Shown piece by piece: positions 1 to 5,962 of a DNA stretch of 5,962 nucleotides. The notes beneath the pieces are model-generated. The model saw only the letters and a list, made by a program, of their open reading frames with translations, searched no databases and had not been told where the DNA came from. This DNA is from Bacteroidota bacterium (GTDB taxonomy: Bacteria; Bacteroidota; Bacteroidia; 2-12-FULL-35-15), in contig JAIOQD010000272.1 of NCBI GenBank assembly GCA_021413595.1, positions 1-5,962 on the forward strand. Reading direction: 5' to 3'. Each line of letters begins with the position of its first letter. The stretch's first letter is position 1. The position numbers were made by a program, and so were the translations under genes.

Positions 1-981
1 TTCATCAATATCACCCACATTACTCATGTAACCTGAAAACCCACTTACATTAACTTCCGGCAAACCACCTGAGTTAGTTGATATTACAGGAACTTTGCTT
101 GCCATAGCTTCCAAGGCAGCCAAACCAAAACTCTCCGTTTCAGATGGTAATAAGAACAGATCAGCTATTGGTAATATCTGTTCAGGATTCACAATTGTCC
201 CTAATGATCTGATGTCGCTACAGGTATCAAGTTCCCTACAGAGTTTTTCAATATTTCCTCTCTCAGGCCCATCACCGATTAAAACCAATTTTGAAGGGAT
301 TACTTTTTTTACTTTATCAAAGATCCGAAGCACATCTTCCACTCGTTTTACTTTTCTGAAATTAGAAACATGGATCAACAAACGTTCACCATTGGGGGCA
401 TACATTTTTTTCTGACATTTACTGCTTTCAAATTTATAATCATCCAGACAAATAAAATTAGGAATCACCAGTATTTCTTTTTTAACGCTTGGGAAATTTT
501 TATAGGTGTCCTCTTTCAAACTCTCTGAAACGGCAGTTACAGCGTCACTCTGATTTATTGCAAATGTAATAACAGGTTCAAAGGATGGATCTTTACCTAC
601 CAATGTAATGTCTGTTCCATGCAGTGTGGTGATAAACGGAATATGAATACCCTGTGAAGCCAATATTTGCTTTGCCATGTATGCAGCCGAGGCATGAGGA
701 ATAGCATAATGAACATGAAGCAGATCCAATTTTTCATACTTCACAACATCCACCAATTTACTTGCCAATACTAATTCATAAGGAGGGTATTCAAACAAAG
801 GATAATCTGAAACAGATACCTCATGATAAAATAAATTTTCGGATAAAAAATTCAAACGAACAGGCGGGCTATAGGTAATGAAATGTACCTGATGCCCTTT
901 TTCAGCAAGCGCCTTACCTAGTTCCGTAGCAACAACTCCACTACCTCCAAATGTCGGATAACATACTATTCCTATTTTCAT
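1..981 (-). CDS. bshA: N-acetyl-alpha-D-glucosaminyl L-malate synthase BshA (partial, C-terminus off the window)
   Basis: BshA is a cytoplasmic GT4-family retaining glycosyltransferase that joins GlcNAc from UDP-GlcNAc to L-malate, the first step of bacillithiol synthesis. Reading leftwards from the ATG at 981-979, the frame is open for 327 codons to the window edge; the family is about 370-380 residues, so roughly the last 50 are missing. Family marks seen: MKIGIVCYPTFGGSG at residues 1-15 (N-terminal nucleotide-binding loop), HVHYAIPHA at 89-97, TLHGTDITLVGKD at 119-131, HVSNFRKVKR at 204-213 (start of the UDP-sugar-binding C-terminal domain), the E-x7-E catalytic signature ESFGLAALE at 283-291, and GGLPE at 305-309. 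The HGTDITLVG and HVSNFRKVKR blocks are typical of BshA rather than of general GT4 enzymes. It follows the GH3/serine-hydrolase gene on the same strand after 123 bp, so co-transcription is plausible. No clear ribosome binding site is present; the leader just before the ATG is A/T-rich. No internal stop or frameshift is seen. Confidence 0.94.
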   Translation of the reverse strand, partial: MKIGIVCYPTFGGSGVVATELGKALAEKGHQVHFITYSPPVRLNFLSENLFYHEVSVSDYPLFEYPPYELVLASKLVDVVKYEKLDLLHVHYAIPHASAAYMAKQILASQGIHIPFITTLHGTDITLVGKDPSFEPVITFAINQSDAVTAVSESLKEDTYKNFPSVKKEILVIPNFICLDDYKFESSKCQKKMYAPNGERLLIHVSNFRKVKRVEDVLRIFDKVKKVIPSKLVLIGDGPERGNIEKLCRELDTCSDIRSLGTIVNPEQILPIADLFLLPSETESFGLAALEAMASKVPVISTNSGGLPEVNVSGFSGYMSNVGDIDE

Positions 982-998
982 TATTTTTAATTTTTATG

Positions 999-1057
999 CT
1001 CCACAGATTTCGCAGATGAAATTCTTTCTTGAAAATTATATCAGCGAAATCGGCAGG
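999..1057. repeat. Short imperfect palindrome between the GH3 gene and bshA, related to 4355-4476
   Basis: The left arm begins CTCCACAGATTTCGCAGAT at 999-1017 and the right arm ends CAGCGAAATCGGCAGG at 1042-1057. They pair through the core GATTTCGCNGAT (1006-1017 with 1041-1052), with weaker pairing outside. The left arm shares CCACAGATTTC with the left arm of the larger palindrome at 4355-4476. It lies in the 123 bp between two genes on the minus strand and ends 17 bp before the bshA ATG, so the leftward transcript could fold into a hairpin just ahead of that start. It is not followed by a T-run in the leftward direction, so it does not look like a classical terminator. Confidence 0.6.
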
Positions 1058-1104
1058 AAAACATTTAATAACATAATTTGTAAAAAAACAATTTAACAAT
1101 TTGA

Positions 1105-4100
1105 TTATTTAACAACTTCATAAATAATCTCTTGAATTTTATTTCGAATTCCCAATTTTGAAAGTTTATTTTCACCTGCATCCGGATATACTCTGTTTGA
1201 CAGAAAAATATAAACCAATTGATTAGCAGGATCCGCCCAGGCTAATGTACCTGTAAAACCGGAATGGCCAAAGCTTAAATAAGAAACACAGTTACATACA
1301 GGACTGACTTTGTTATGATTAGTTTCCGGTTTATCAAAACCAATGGCTCTGCGATTATCAACGCAGTATTGACATTTAGTACATTCAGTTAAAGTAGTGG
1401 AATCAATGTATCGCCTGCCTCCATATTCGCCTTTATTCATAAATAGCTGCATCATTATTGCAAGATCATTTGCATTGGAAAACAAACCAGCATGTCCGCC
1501 AACCCCACCCAGCATAGCCGCTCCTTGATCGTGAACATCCCCGTGAACCAATTGTTTACGAAATTTTTTATCAAATTCTGTTGGAACAATCCTATCAAGA
1601 TCAAATCGGTCACGTGGCTTATACCCCATTGTAGATAGACCAAGCGGCATATAAAAATATTTTAAAACATATCGTTCTTCCGGTACAAAAGTTTGTTTTT
1701 CTATGATTTTTTTTAGGAAATAATATCCAAGGTCGCTATATAGATATTTACCATTTTCTTTTAAAGGAGACTCTATAATTCGTTTATAAATGGTGTCTTC
1801 ATAATTTTTATTAATGTATAAATTGTCGGCAACACGTTTTGGAAATTCGTCATTTCTTATTTTATTATAAATTCCTGTTTTGTATTCATCTTTATCCATT
1901 GTTTTCATCCAAAATGGAATCCAATCCTTTAAACCAGCCTGATGTGTAAGCATTTCACGCAATATGATATTTTGTTTGTTAGTACCAGCTAATTCTGGCA
2001 AATAAGTAACCAAACGTTCATCGAGGTTAATTTTTTTCTCATCCATCAACTTCATAACAGATGCTGTAGTAGCGGCTACTTTTGTGATGGATGCTAAATC
2101 ATAAAGGTCATCGTTTTTTACTTTTATTTTATTTTCATAGGTGTGATATCCAAAAGATTTTTGATAGATCACTTTTCCATTTTTTGCAACAAGGATCTGG
2201 CAGCCCGGATAAACCTTATCCTTCACACCATTAAGAGCAATGCTATCAATTCTTAACAATGCTTTTGAATCTGCTCCGATCTCCTCGGAAATAGTGTATT
2301 TGAAACGAATGGCTTTTGTTTCAATTCCTGTACCTGCTATAAAATTAGGACTTGGAGTGATAGGCAATTTCCCAGTTGCTGCAATTCCGCCAAATATTAA
2401 TTGAGCCGAATAACTTTGGCTGTAATCATTATCTTCATAGCTCATTATTACACCATCAGCAAGGTGCAGGCTATCCATTTTTGCTAGTATATAAGGATTT
2501 GCGGCCACATTTACAATTACCTTTGATTGTTTCATCAGCGCTATTAACATTTTTATTACCTGTGGGGTTAAACCAAAATCTTTGTTGGGTTTATTGTTGG
2601 TATTATTGATGTGAACCATTACCAGATTATATTTTTTCAAGGCGTTCAATACAGTATCAAACATCTCCGTTTTGGCCTCTTTATCAATTCCAAAATGTTT
2701 TATCGGAGCATAATTTGCTAACGTTTTCTGAAATATATTTATTTCCTTGTACCCCAGTGACAGTGATGCAATGCGCATGGTATCCAGGTTTTGAATAGGA
2801 ATAATATTATTTTTATTTTTCAATAATGTTAAAGATGCTTCTGTTAATTTACGGTTGATCAGCTCTGCATTGGCTGTATTTAAGTCGTTATAGAGATTTT
2901 TTGTTTTGATCGCTCTATAATGATTTAAGCCTGCCCATTGTTTTGCCAATAATATTTTCATACAACGCTTATCAATTTCTTCTTGAGAAATATCACCGCT
3001 GTCAATAGCAGATTTTATTTGTTTTATAGCAGTTGGCACATCTTCGGGGAACAGCAATACATCATTCCCTGCAATAAGTGCTTTAACATCCACTTCGCCT
3101 GGTTTATAAAATTTACTAACGCCTCTCATATTCAAAGCATCAGTAAAAATAAGACCTTTGAAGCCCAGTGTATCCTTTAGTAATCCTGTCACTACTTTTT
3201 TTGAAAGTGTTGAAGCCTGATTTAATGTAGTATCCAATGAAGGGATAAATAAATGCGCCACCATCATACTTCCTAAGCCTTGTGCTATCAATTCTTTGAA
3301 AGGGTATAATTCCAGGGTATCCAATCGCTCACGGGATGAGTTTACAGTTGGTAATGTTTTATGAGAATCACTATCTGTATCACCATGTCCGGGAAAGTGT
3401 TTGGCGTTGGCCAGCACGTTGTTATCCTGCATTCCCTGCATATACATTGCGGCTTTGCGTGCAACATTGTATTTATTTTCTCCAAACGAACGATTGCTGA
3501 TAACAGGATTTAAGGGATTGTTATTAACATCCACCACAGGAGCGAAATTTATTTGCATTCCCAAACGTGTACACTGACGAGCAATTTCAGCTCCCATTTC
3601 ATAAATAAGTGTATCATTTTGGATAGCCCCCAATGTCATTTGACGGGGAAATTTAGTGGTGCTGTCCAATCGCATTGCCAGCCCCCACTCTGCATCAATC
3701 GCTATAAACAAAGGCACTTTGGCACAAAGCTGATAACTGTTTGTTAATCTTGCTTGACGTAATGGTCCGCCTTGAAAAAATATCAACCCACCAATTTTAT
3801 ATTGATCTACTAATTTTTTTATTTCTTTTACATGTGTTTTATCTTTATTGGAATAAGCTGCAACCATAAAAAGCTGGGCTATCCGCTCTTCTGCTGTTAA
3901 CGATTTAAAAACAGAATCAGCCCAACGTGTGTCAGTAACATAAAATGGAGGATCTTGTTTTTTCGTTTTTGGAACGTCCCACCAAACAGCCGAAATAGCA
4001 GGTGTTTTGTTTAAAGCTATTGTTGGTGAAATCGTATTTGAGACGGTGGCTGCTTTAAGCACCATAGCCGAAATATCAGGCACGAACTGAATAAAGCTTA

Positions 4101-4158
4101 AAGAAATAGCAACGGAAACAAATAGAATAAGGAATATTTTTTTTTTCATCAATAGCAT
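1105..4158 (-). CDS. Exported GH3 beta-N-acetylglucosaminidase (NagZ-like) fused to a class C beta-lactamase-like serine hydrolase
   Basis: This is a 1017-residue, three-part protein. Residues 1 to about 31 form a signal peptide (basic MKKK followed by a hydrophobic stretch), so it acts outside the cytoplasm. Residues about 80-410 are a GH3 barrel of NagZ type: IDAEWG at 154-159 (sugar-binding Asp155), NRSFGE at 222-227, KHFPGHGDTDSDSH at 253-266 with the NagZ-specific Asp264-x-His266 acid/base dyad, and FTDALNM at 338-344 with the likely nucleophile Asp340. Residues about 440-605 match the GH3 C-terminal domain (ASLTLLKN at 441-448, GKLPIT at 596-601). Residues about 630-1017 are a beta-lactamase/esterase-like domain with SITK at 690-693 (SxxK serine), YSD at 807-809 (YxN-like) and HSG at 965-967 (KTG-like). 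All key residues of both enzymes are present. Expected chemistry is hydrolysis of terminal beta-GlcNAc plus an amide or ester bond, perhaps in peptidoglycan turnover; the true substrate cannot be read from sequence. The start may be codon 1 or Met4 (4149), which gives a more typical signal peptide. An odd Cys cluster lies at 926-957. Confidence 0.95.
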   Translation of the reverse strand: MLLMKKKIFLILFVSVAISLSFIQFVPDISAMVLKAATVSNTISPTIALNKTPAISAVWWDVPKTKKQDPPFYVTDTRWADSVFKSLTAEERIAQLFMVAAYSNKDKTHVKEIKKLVDQYKIGGLIFFQGGPLRQARLTNSYQLCAKVPLFIAIDAEWGLAMRLDSTTKFPRQMTLGAIQNDTLIYEMGAEIARQCTRLGMQINFAPVVDVNNNPLNPVISNRSFGENKYNVARKAAMYMQGMQDNNVLANAKHFPGHGDTDSDSHKTLPTVNSSRERLDTLELYPFKELIAQGLGSMMVAHLFIPSLDTTLNQASTLSKKVVTGLLKDTLGFKGLIFTDALNMRGVSKFYKPGEVDVKALIAGNDVLLFPEDVPTAIKQIKSAIDSGDISQEEIDKRCMKILLAKQWAGLNHYRAIKTKNLYNDLNTANAELINRKLTEASLTLLKNKNNIIPIQNLDTMRIASLSLGYKEINIFQKTLANYAPIKHFGIDKEAKTEMFDTVLNALKKYNLVMVHINNTNNKPNKDFGLTPQVIKMLIALMKQSKVIVNVAANPYILAKMDSLHLADGVIMSYEDNDYSQSYSAQLIFGGIAATGKLPITPSPNFIAGTGIETKAIRFKYTISEEIGADSKALLRIDSIALNGVKDKVYPGCQILVAKNGKVIYQKSFGYHTYENKIKVKNDDLYDLASITKVAATTASVMKLMDEKKINLDERLVTYLPELAGTNKQNIILREMLTHQAGLKDWIPFWMKTMDKDEYKTGIYNKIRNDEFPKRVADNLYINKNYEDTIYKRIIESPLKENGKYLYSDLGYYFLKKIIEKQTFVPEERYVLKYFYMPLGLSTMGYKPRDRFDLDRIVPTEFDKKFRKQLVHGDVHDQGAAMLGGVGGHAGLFSNANDLAIMMQLFMNKGEYGGRRYIDSTTLTECTKCQYCVDNRRAIGFDKPETNHNKVSPVCNCVSYLSFGHSGFTGTLAWADPANQLVYIFLSNRVYPDAGENKLSKLGIRNKIQEIIYEVVK

Positions 4159-4354
4159 TAATTAAACAAAATTTAAACAAACGAATTTAGGTTAAAATTA
4201 AGCCCAAAATGGCTTTGATTAATATTTACCATGTTTAATTATTAACGAAAGAATGTTGATGAGTTATTGCAAAAAATTACTAATTCCATAATTTGATAAT
4301 TTAATAAAATTAAAAAAATCGCAAAAAAAGTCGGTTTAAACGTTAAAAAACAAA

Positions 4355-4476
4355 TTTGCCACAGATTTCACGAATTCTCATAGATTAATCCCATGTGTGG
4401 GATAATTTTTATAAATTTTCAAAAAAAACACCTTGAGCAGATAATAATCTGTAAAATTCGTAAAATCTGCGGCAAA
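4355..4476. repeat. Long imperfect inverted repeat (repetitive palindromic element, CCACAGATTT type)
   Basis: The left arm at 4355-4387 (33 nt, begins TTTGCCACAGATTTCACGAA) and the right arm at 4445-4476 (32 nt, ends CGTAAAATCTGCGGCAAA) are inverted copies. By eye, 28 of 33 aligned columns match, with four mismatches (all transitions) and one single-base gap. The 57 nt between them carry a second small hairpin. The size and the CCACAGATTT-type core resemble the dispersed palindromic intergenic repeats found in many Bacteroidota genomes; that family link is from memory. It lies about 200 bp upstream of the GH3 start and about 160 bp upstream of the small membrane gene. No reading frame lies inside, so if mobile it would be a non-autonomous element. 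Confidence 0.85.
4388..4403. repeat. Perfect 6 bp stem with TGTG loop inside the palindrome
   Basis: ATCCCA at 4388-4393 pairs exactly with TGGGAT at 4398-4403 around a TGTG loop. It sits at the left end of the spacer, directly against the outer left arm, so the folded form would be a long stem with a side hairpin. On the plus strand it is followed by a T-rich run (ATAATTTTTATAAATTTTC), which loosely resembles a weak intrinsic terminator, but no rightward gene lies upstream for it to terminate. Confidence 0.5.
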
Positions 4477-4638
4477 AATATAAAGGATGCGCAGTTGTAA
4501 AAATCGATTTTAAAATTTGTAATGATTCGTTTCCTGTAAACACACAAACCTCTTCATCTCTAGAGAATTCGTAAATTCGCATCGATTTATTATCCGTAAT
4601 GGTAAAATCGCAAAAAAAATTCGGACCTTCGAAATTGT

Positions 4639-4902
4639 ATGTATAAAAAACTCTTTAATATCATGGTATTGATGATCAGTGTATTGCTCATTGATTTACT
4701 TACAGGGTATATTACAAATTATATTGTGCATTACAAATTAGACTTAAATCCTTTTAAATTTACGGCCATAGCCATGCTAACCCTGGTGTTTATATTGGTG
4801 CCTGCATATAGTTTTATGGGCTCCTTCTGTAATTTCGACCCAAACAGTGTAAAACAACTCTGCCAAATCGTCTTGAATCCATTATTAGTATTATTTTTGT
4901 GA
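4639..4902 (+). CDS. Small predicted membrane protein upstream of mutL, function unknown
   Basis: An 87-codon frame, ATG to TGA, whose product I do not recognise. It has a short basic N-terminus (MYKK), a hydrophobic helix at about residues 5-24, a polar stretch (HYKLDLNPFK, 31-40), a second helix at about 41-62, and a hydrophobic C-terminal tail (78-87). This suggests a two-pass inner-membrane protein with a short loop. The frame is closed by TAA at 4603-4605 and no other start lies between that stop and the ATG. The gene ends 14 bp before mutL on the same strand, and its TGA overlaps the GAGG that could serve mutL, so the two are probably transcribed and perhaps translated together. The hydrophobic pattern, tight spacing and lack of a competing frame favour a real gene, but AT-rich DNA can also give such a frame by chance. 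There is no sign of a signal-peptidase II lipobox or catalytic motif. Confidence 0.55.
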   Translation: MYKKLFNIMVLMISVLLIDLLTGYITNYIVHYKLDLNPFKFTAIAMLTLVFILVPAYSFMGSFCNFDPNSVKQLCQIVLNPLLVLFL

Positions 4903-4916
4903 GGTAGAAAAACATT

Positions 4917-5962
4917 ATGTCAGATATTATTCATCTTTTACCCGATTCTGTTGCCAATCAGATTGCTGCCGGTGAAGTGGTTCAACGACCTGCTTCTGCT
5001 GTTAAAGAATTGATGGAAAACGCTTTGGATGCTGGAGCTACTTGTATTACACTTATTGTGAAAGATGCGGGGAAAACACTTATTCAGGTAATTGATAATG
5101 GCTGCGGAATGAGCGAAACAGATGCCCGCATGAGTTTTGAGCGCCATGCCACTTCAAAGATCAGAAAAGCGGATGATTTGTTCGCCATCAGAACAATGGG
5201 ATTCAGAGGCGAAGCTTTAGCATCCATTGCCGCCATTGCACAAGTGGAATTAAAAACAAAACGGATAGGTGATGAATTGGGTGTTCAAATCAACATTGAA
5301 GGCAGTGAAGTAAAAAGCCAAGAAGCCTGCCTTTGCCCTGAAGGAAGCTCACTTTCAATTAAAAATCTATTTTATAATATTCCTGCACGCAGAAATTTTT
5401 TAAAGAACGACTCTGTTGAATTACGTCATATTATTGATGAATTTCAACGTGTATCCATTCCCAATCCAAATATAGCTTTTAGCCTTCATCACAATACCAT
5501 CGAAGTTTTCCATTTAGAGCAGGGTTCGCTAAAACAACGGTTAATGGCCATTTTTGGGAGCTCTTATAATACCCGTTTGGTACCTGTTGAAGAAGATACG
5601 AGCATTGTAAAAATAAAAGGCTTTGTAATAAAACCTGAATTTGCAAAAAAGACCCGTGGTGAGCAATTTTTCTTTTTGAATAAGCGCTTTATTAAAAACA
5701 CATACCTTCATCATGCAGTACAATCTGCTTTTGAAGAATTGCTTCCAAAGGATAGTTTTGCTTCTTATTTTTTGCTTTTAGATGTTGATCCCAAAACAAT
5801 TGATATCAATATACATCCAACAAAAACCGAAGTTAAATTTGAGGATGAAAAAACTGTTTATGCTTTTTTACGTTCTGCAATAAAAAAATCGCTTGGTCAG
5901 TTCAACATCGCTCCCAGCATCGATTTTAATCAGGAAACACATCTTTACAATATGCCATTAAA
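4917..5962 (+). CDS. mutL: DNA mismatch repair protein MutL (partial, C-terminus off the window)
   Basis: MutL is the GHKL-family ATPase that links mismatch recognition by MutS to downstream strand incision and removal. The frame is open for 348 codons to the right edge; complete Bacteroidota MutL proteins are usually over 600 residues, so the window holds the ATPase and transducer domains and lacks the C-terminal dimerisation/endonuclease region. Motifs seen: QIAAGEV at 15-21, [10 protein letters not shown] at 31-40 (Glu34 matches the catalytic Glu of the family), DNGCGM at 60-65, RHATSKI at 76-82, GFRGEAL at 95-101 (ATP lid), PARRNFLK at 156-163, FFFLNKR at 251-257 and HPTKTEVKF at 300-308, which carries the transducer-domain lysine (Lys303) that contacts the nucleotide. 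ATG at 4917 gives the expected MutL N-terminus ([20 protein letters not shown]). A GAGG at 4901-4904 lies 12 nt upstream, somewhat far for a strong ribosome binding site. It forms a likely two-gene unit with the small membrane protein before it. No defect is seen in the visible part. Confidence 0.98.
   Translation, partial: MSDIIHLLPDSVANQIAAGEVVQRPASAVKELMENALDAGATCITLIVKDAGKTLIQVIDNGCGMSETDARMSFERHATSKIRKADDLFAIRTMGFRGEALASIAAIAQVELKTKRIGDELGVQINIEGSEVKSQEACLCPEGSSLSIKNLFYNIPARRNFLKNDSVELRHIIDEFQRVSIPNPNIAFSLHHNTIEVFHLEQGSLKQRLMAIFGSSYNTRLVPVEEDTSIVKIKGFVIKPEFAKKTRGEQFFFLNKRFIKNTYLHHAVQSAFEELLPKDSFASYFLLLDVDPKTIDINIHPTKTEVKFEDEKTVYAFLRSAIKKSLGQFNIAPSIDFNQETHLYNMPL

Larger units (their letters stand above)
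4315..4624. repeat. Direct repeat pair AAAATCGCAAAAAAA(N)TCGG
   Basis: The copies are at 4315-4334 (20 nt, AAAATCGCAAAAAAAGTCGG) and 4604-4624 (21 nt, the same except that the single base G before TCGG is replaced by AT). They lie 289 bp apart in the same orientation and bracket the long palindrome and the rest of the region's repeats. The right copy ends 14 bp before the ATG of the small membrane protein. The A-run lowers complexity, but the shared TCGC and TCGG ends make chance less likely. They could be paired binding sites or traces of a duplication; neither can be decided here. Confidence 0.45.
4159..4638. other. Non-coding divergent intergenic region
   Basis: This 480 bp AT-rich stretch separates the leftward GH3 gene from the rightward small-membrane-protein/mutL pair, so promoters for both units are expected here. 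I could not place either one: there is no clean match to the Bacteroidota TAnnTTTG -7 element with a correctly spaced TTTG/TTG -33 element. It holds the long palindrome at 4355-4476, an inner hairpin at 4388-4403, a 12 bp perfect palindrome at 4500-4511, and a near-identical direct repeat at 4315-4334 and 4604-4624. No convincing coding frame or tRNA is visible in it. Confidence 0.8.

Noticed and set aside
95..415. Plus-strand 106-codon open frame
   Set aside because: It lies wholly antisense within bshA, whose minus-strand frame carries clear family motifs throughout this stretch.
999..1057. Hairpin as an intrinsic terminator between the GH3 gene and bshA
   Set aside because: In the leftward direction it is followed by AAAAATTAAAAATA rather than a T-run, so it does not fit a rho-independent terminator.
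1455..1643. Minus-strand 62-codon frame inside the GH3/serine-hydrolase gene
   Set aside because: It overlaps the serine-hydrolase domain in another frame and has no independent support.
2376..3747. Three plus-strand frames (2376-2609, 2983-3180, 3553-3747) opposite the GH3 gene
   Set aside because: All are antisense shadows of a well-supported coding region and show no protein-like motifs.
4167..4175. CAAAATTTA as a minus-strand -7 element for the GH3 gene
   Set aside because: It is one base longer than the consensus reverse CAAAnnTA, and I found no convincing -33 partner at proper spacing.
4511..4519. TAAAATTTG as a Bacteroidota -7 promoter element for the small membrane gene
   Set aside because: The spacing within the motif is one base too long for TAnnTTTG, and the nearest upstream TTG (4495-4497) is too close to be a -33 element.
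4938..5723. Minus-strand frames (4938-5147 and 5541-5723) opposite mutL
   Set aside because: They lie antisense to the conserved MutL ATPase and transducer domains; no sign of real coding.

Overview
The window looks like chromosomal DNA from an AT-rich member of the Bacteroidota, perhaps of the Chitinophagales, Sphingobacteriales or Cytophagales type. Three things point there: a bacillithiol-type glycosyltransferase (BshA), a large exported protein that fuses a family 3 N-acetylglucosaminidase to a class C beta-lactamase-like serine hydrolase (an architecture I associate with this phylum), and the absence of strong Shine-Dalgarno sites. No mobile element, tRNA, rRNA or CRISPR array is visible.

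Layout. The left two thirds are read leftwards (minus strand). The GH3/serine-hydrolase gene (1105-4158) comes first, followed after a 123 bp gap by bshA (1-981), which runs off the left edge and lacks its C-terminal end. The right part is read rightwards. A small predicted membrane protein (4639-4902) is followed 14 bp later by mutL (4917 to the right edge, missing its C-terminal dimerisation/endonuclease domain). Between the two divergent units lies a 480 bp non-coding region (4159-4638).

How the parts may work together. The exported NagZ-like enzyme would release N-acetylglucosamine from cell-wall or chitin-like glycans, and its C-terminal serine hydrolase would act on a peptide, ester or amide bond. 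BshA joins N-acetylglucosamine (as UDP-GlcNAc) to L-malate in the first step of bacillithiol synthesis. A sugar-salvage link between the two is inference only. MutL is the DNA mismatch-repair ATPase; the small membrane protein in front of it has no recognisable function.

Most notable non-coding feature. A long imperfect palindrome lies at 4355-4476 in the divergent region, and a shorter, diverged relative (999-1057) sits between the GH3 gene and bshA. They share the core CCACAGATTTC, so the GH3 gene is bracketed by two copies. In both copies more of the arm mismatches would form G-U wobble pairs in a leftward (minus-strand) RNA than in a rightward one. The genes themselves look like ordinary core functions; I did not find a convincing new multi-gene system.
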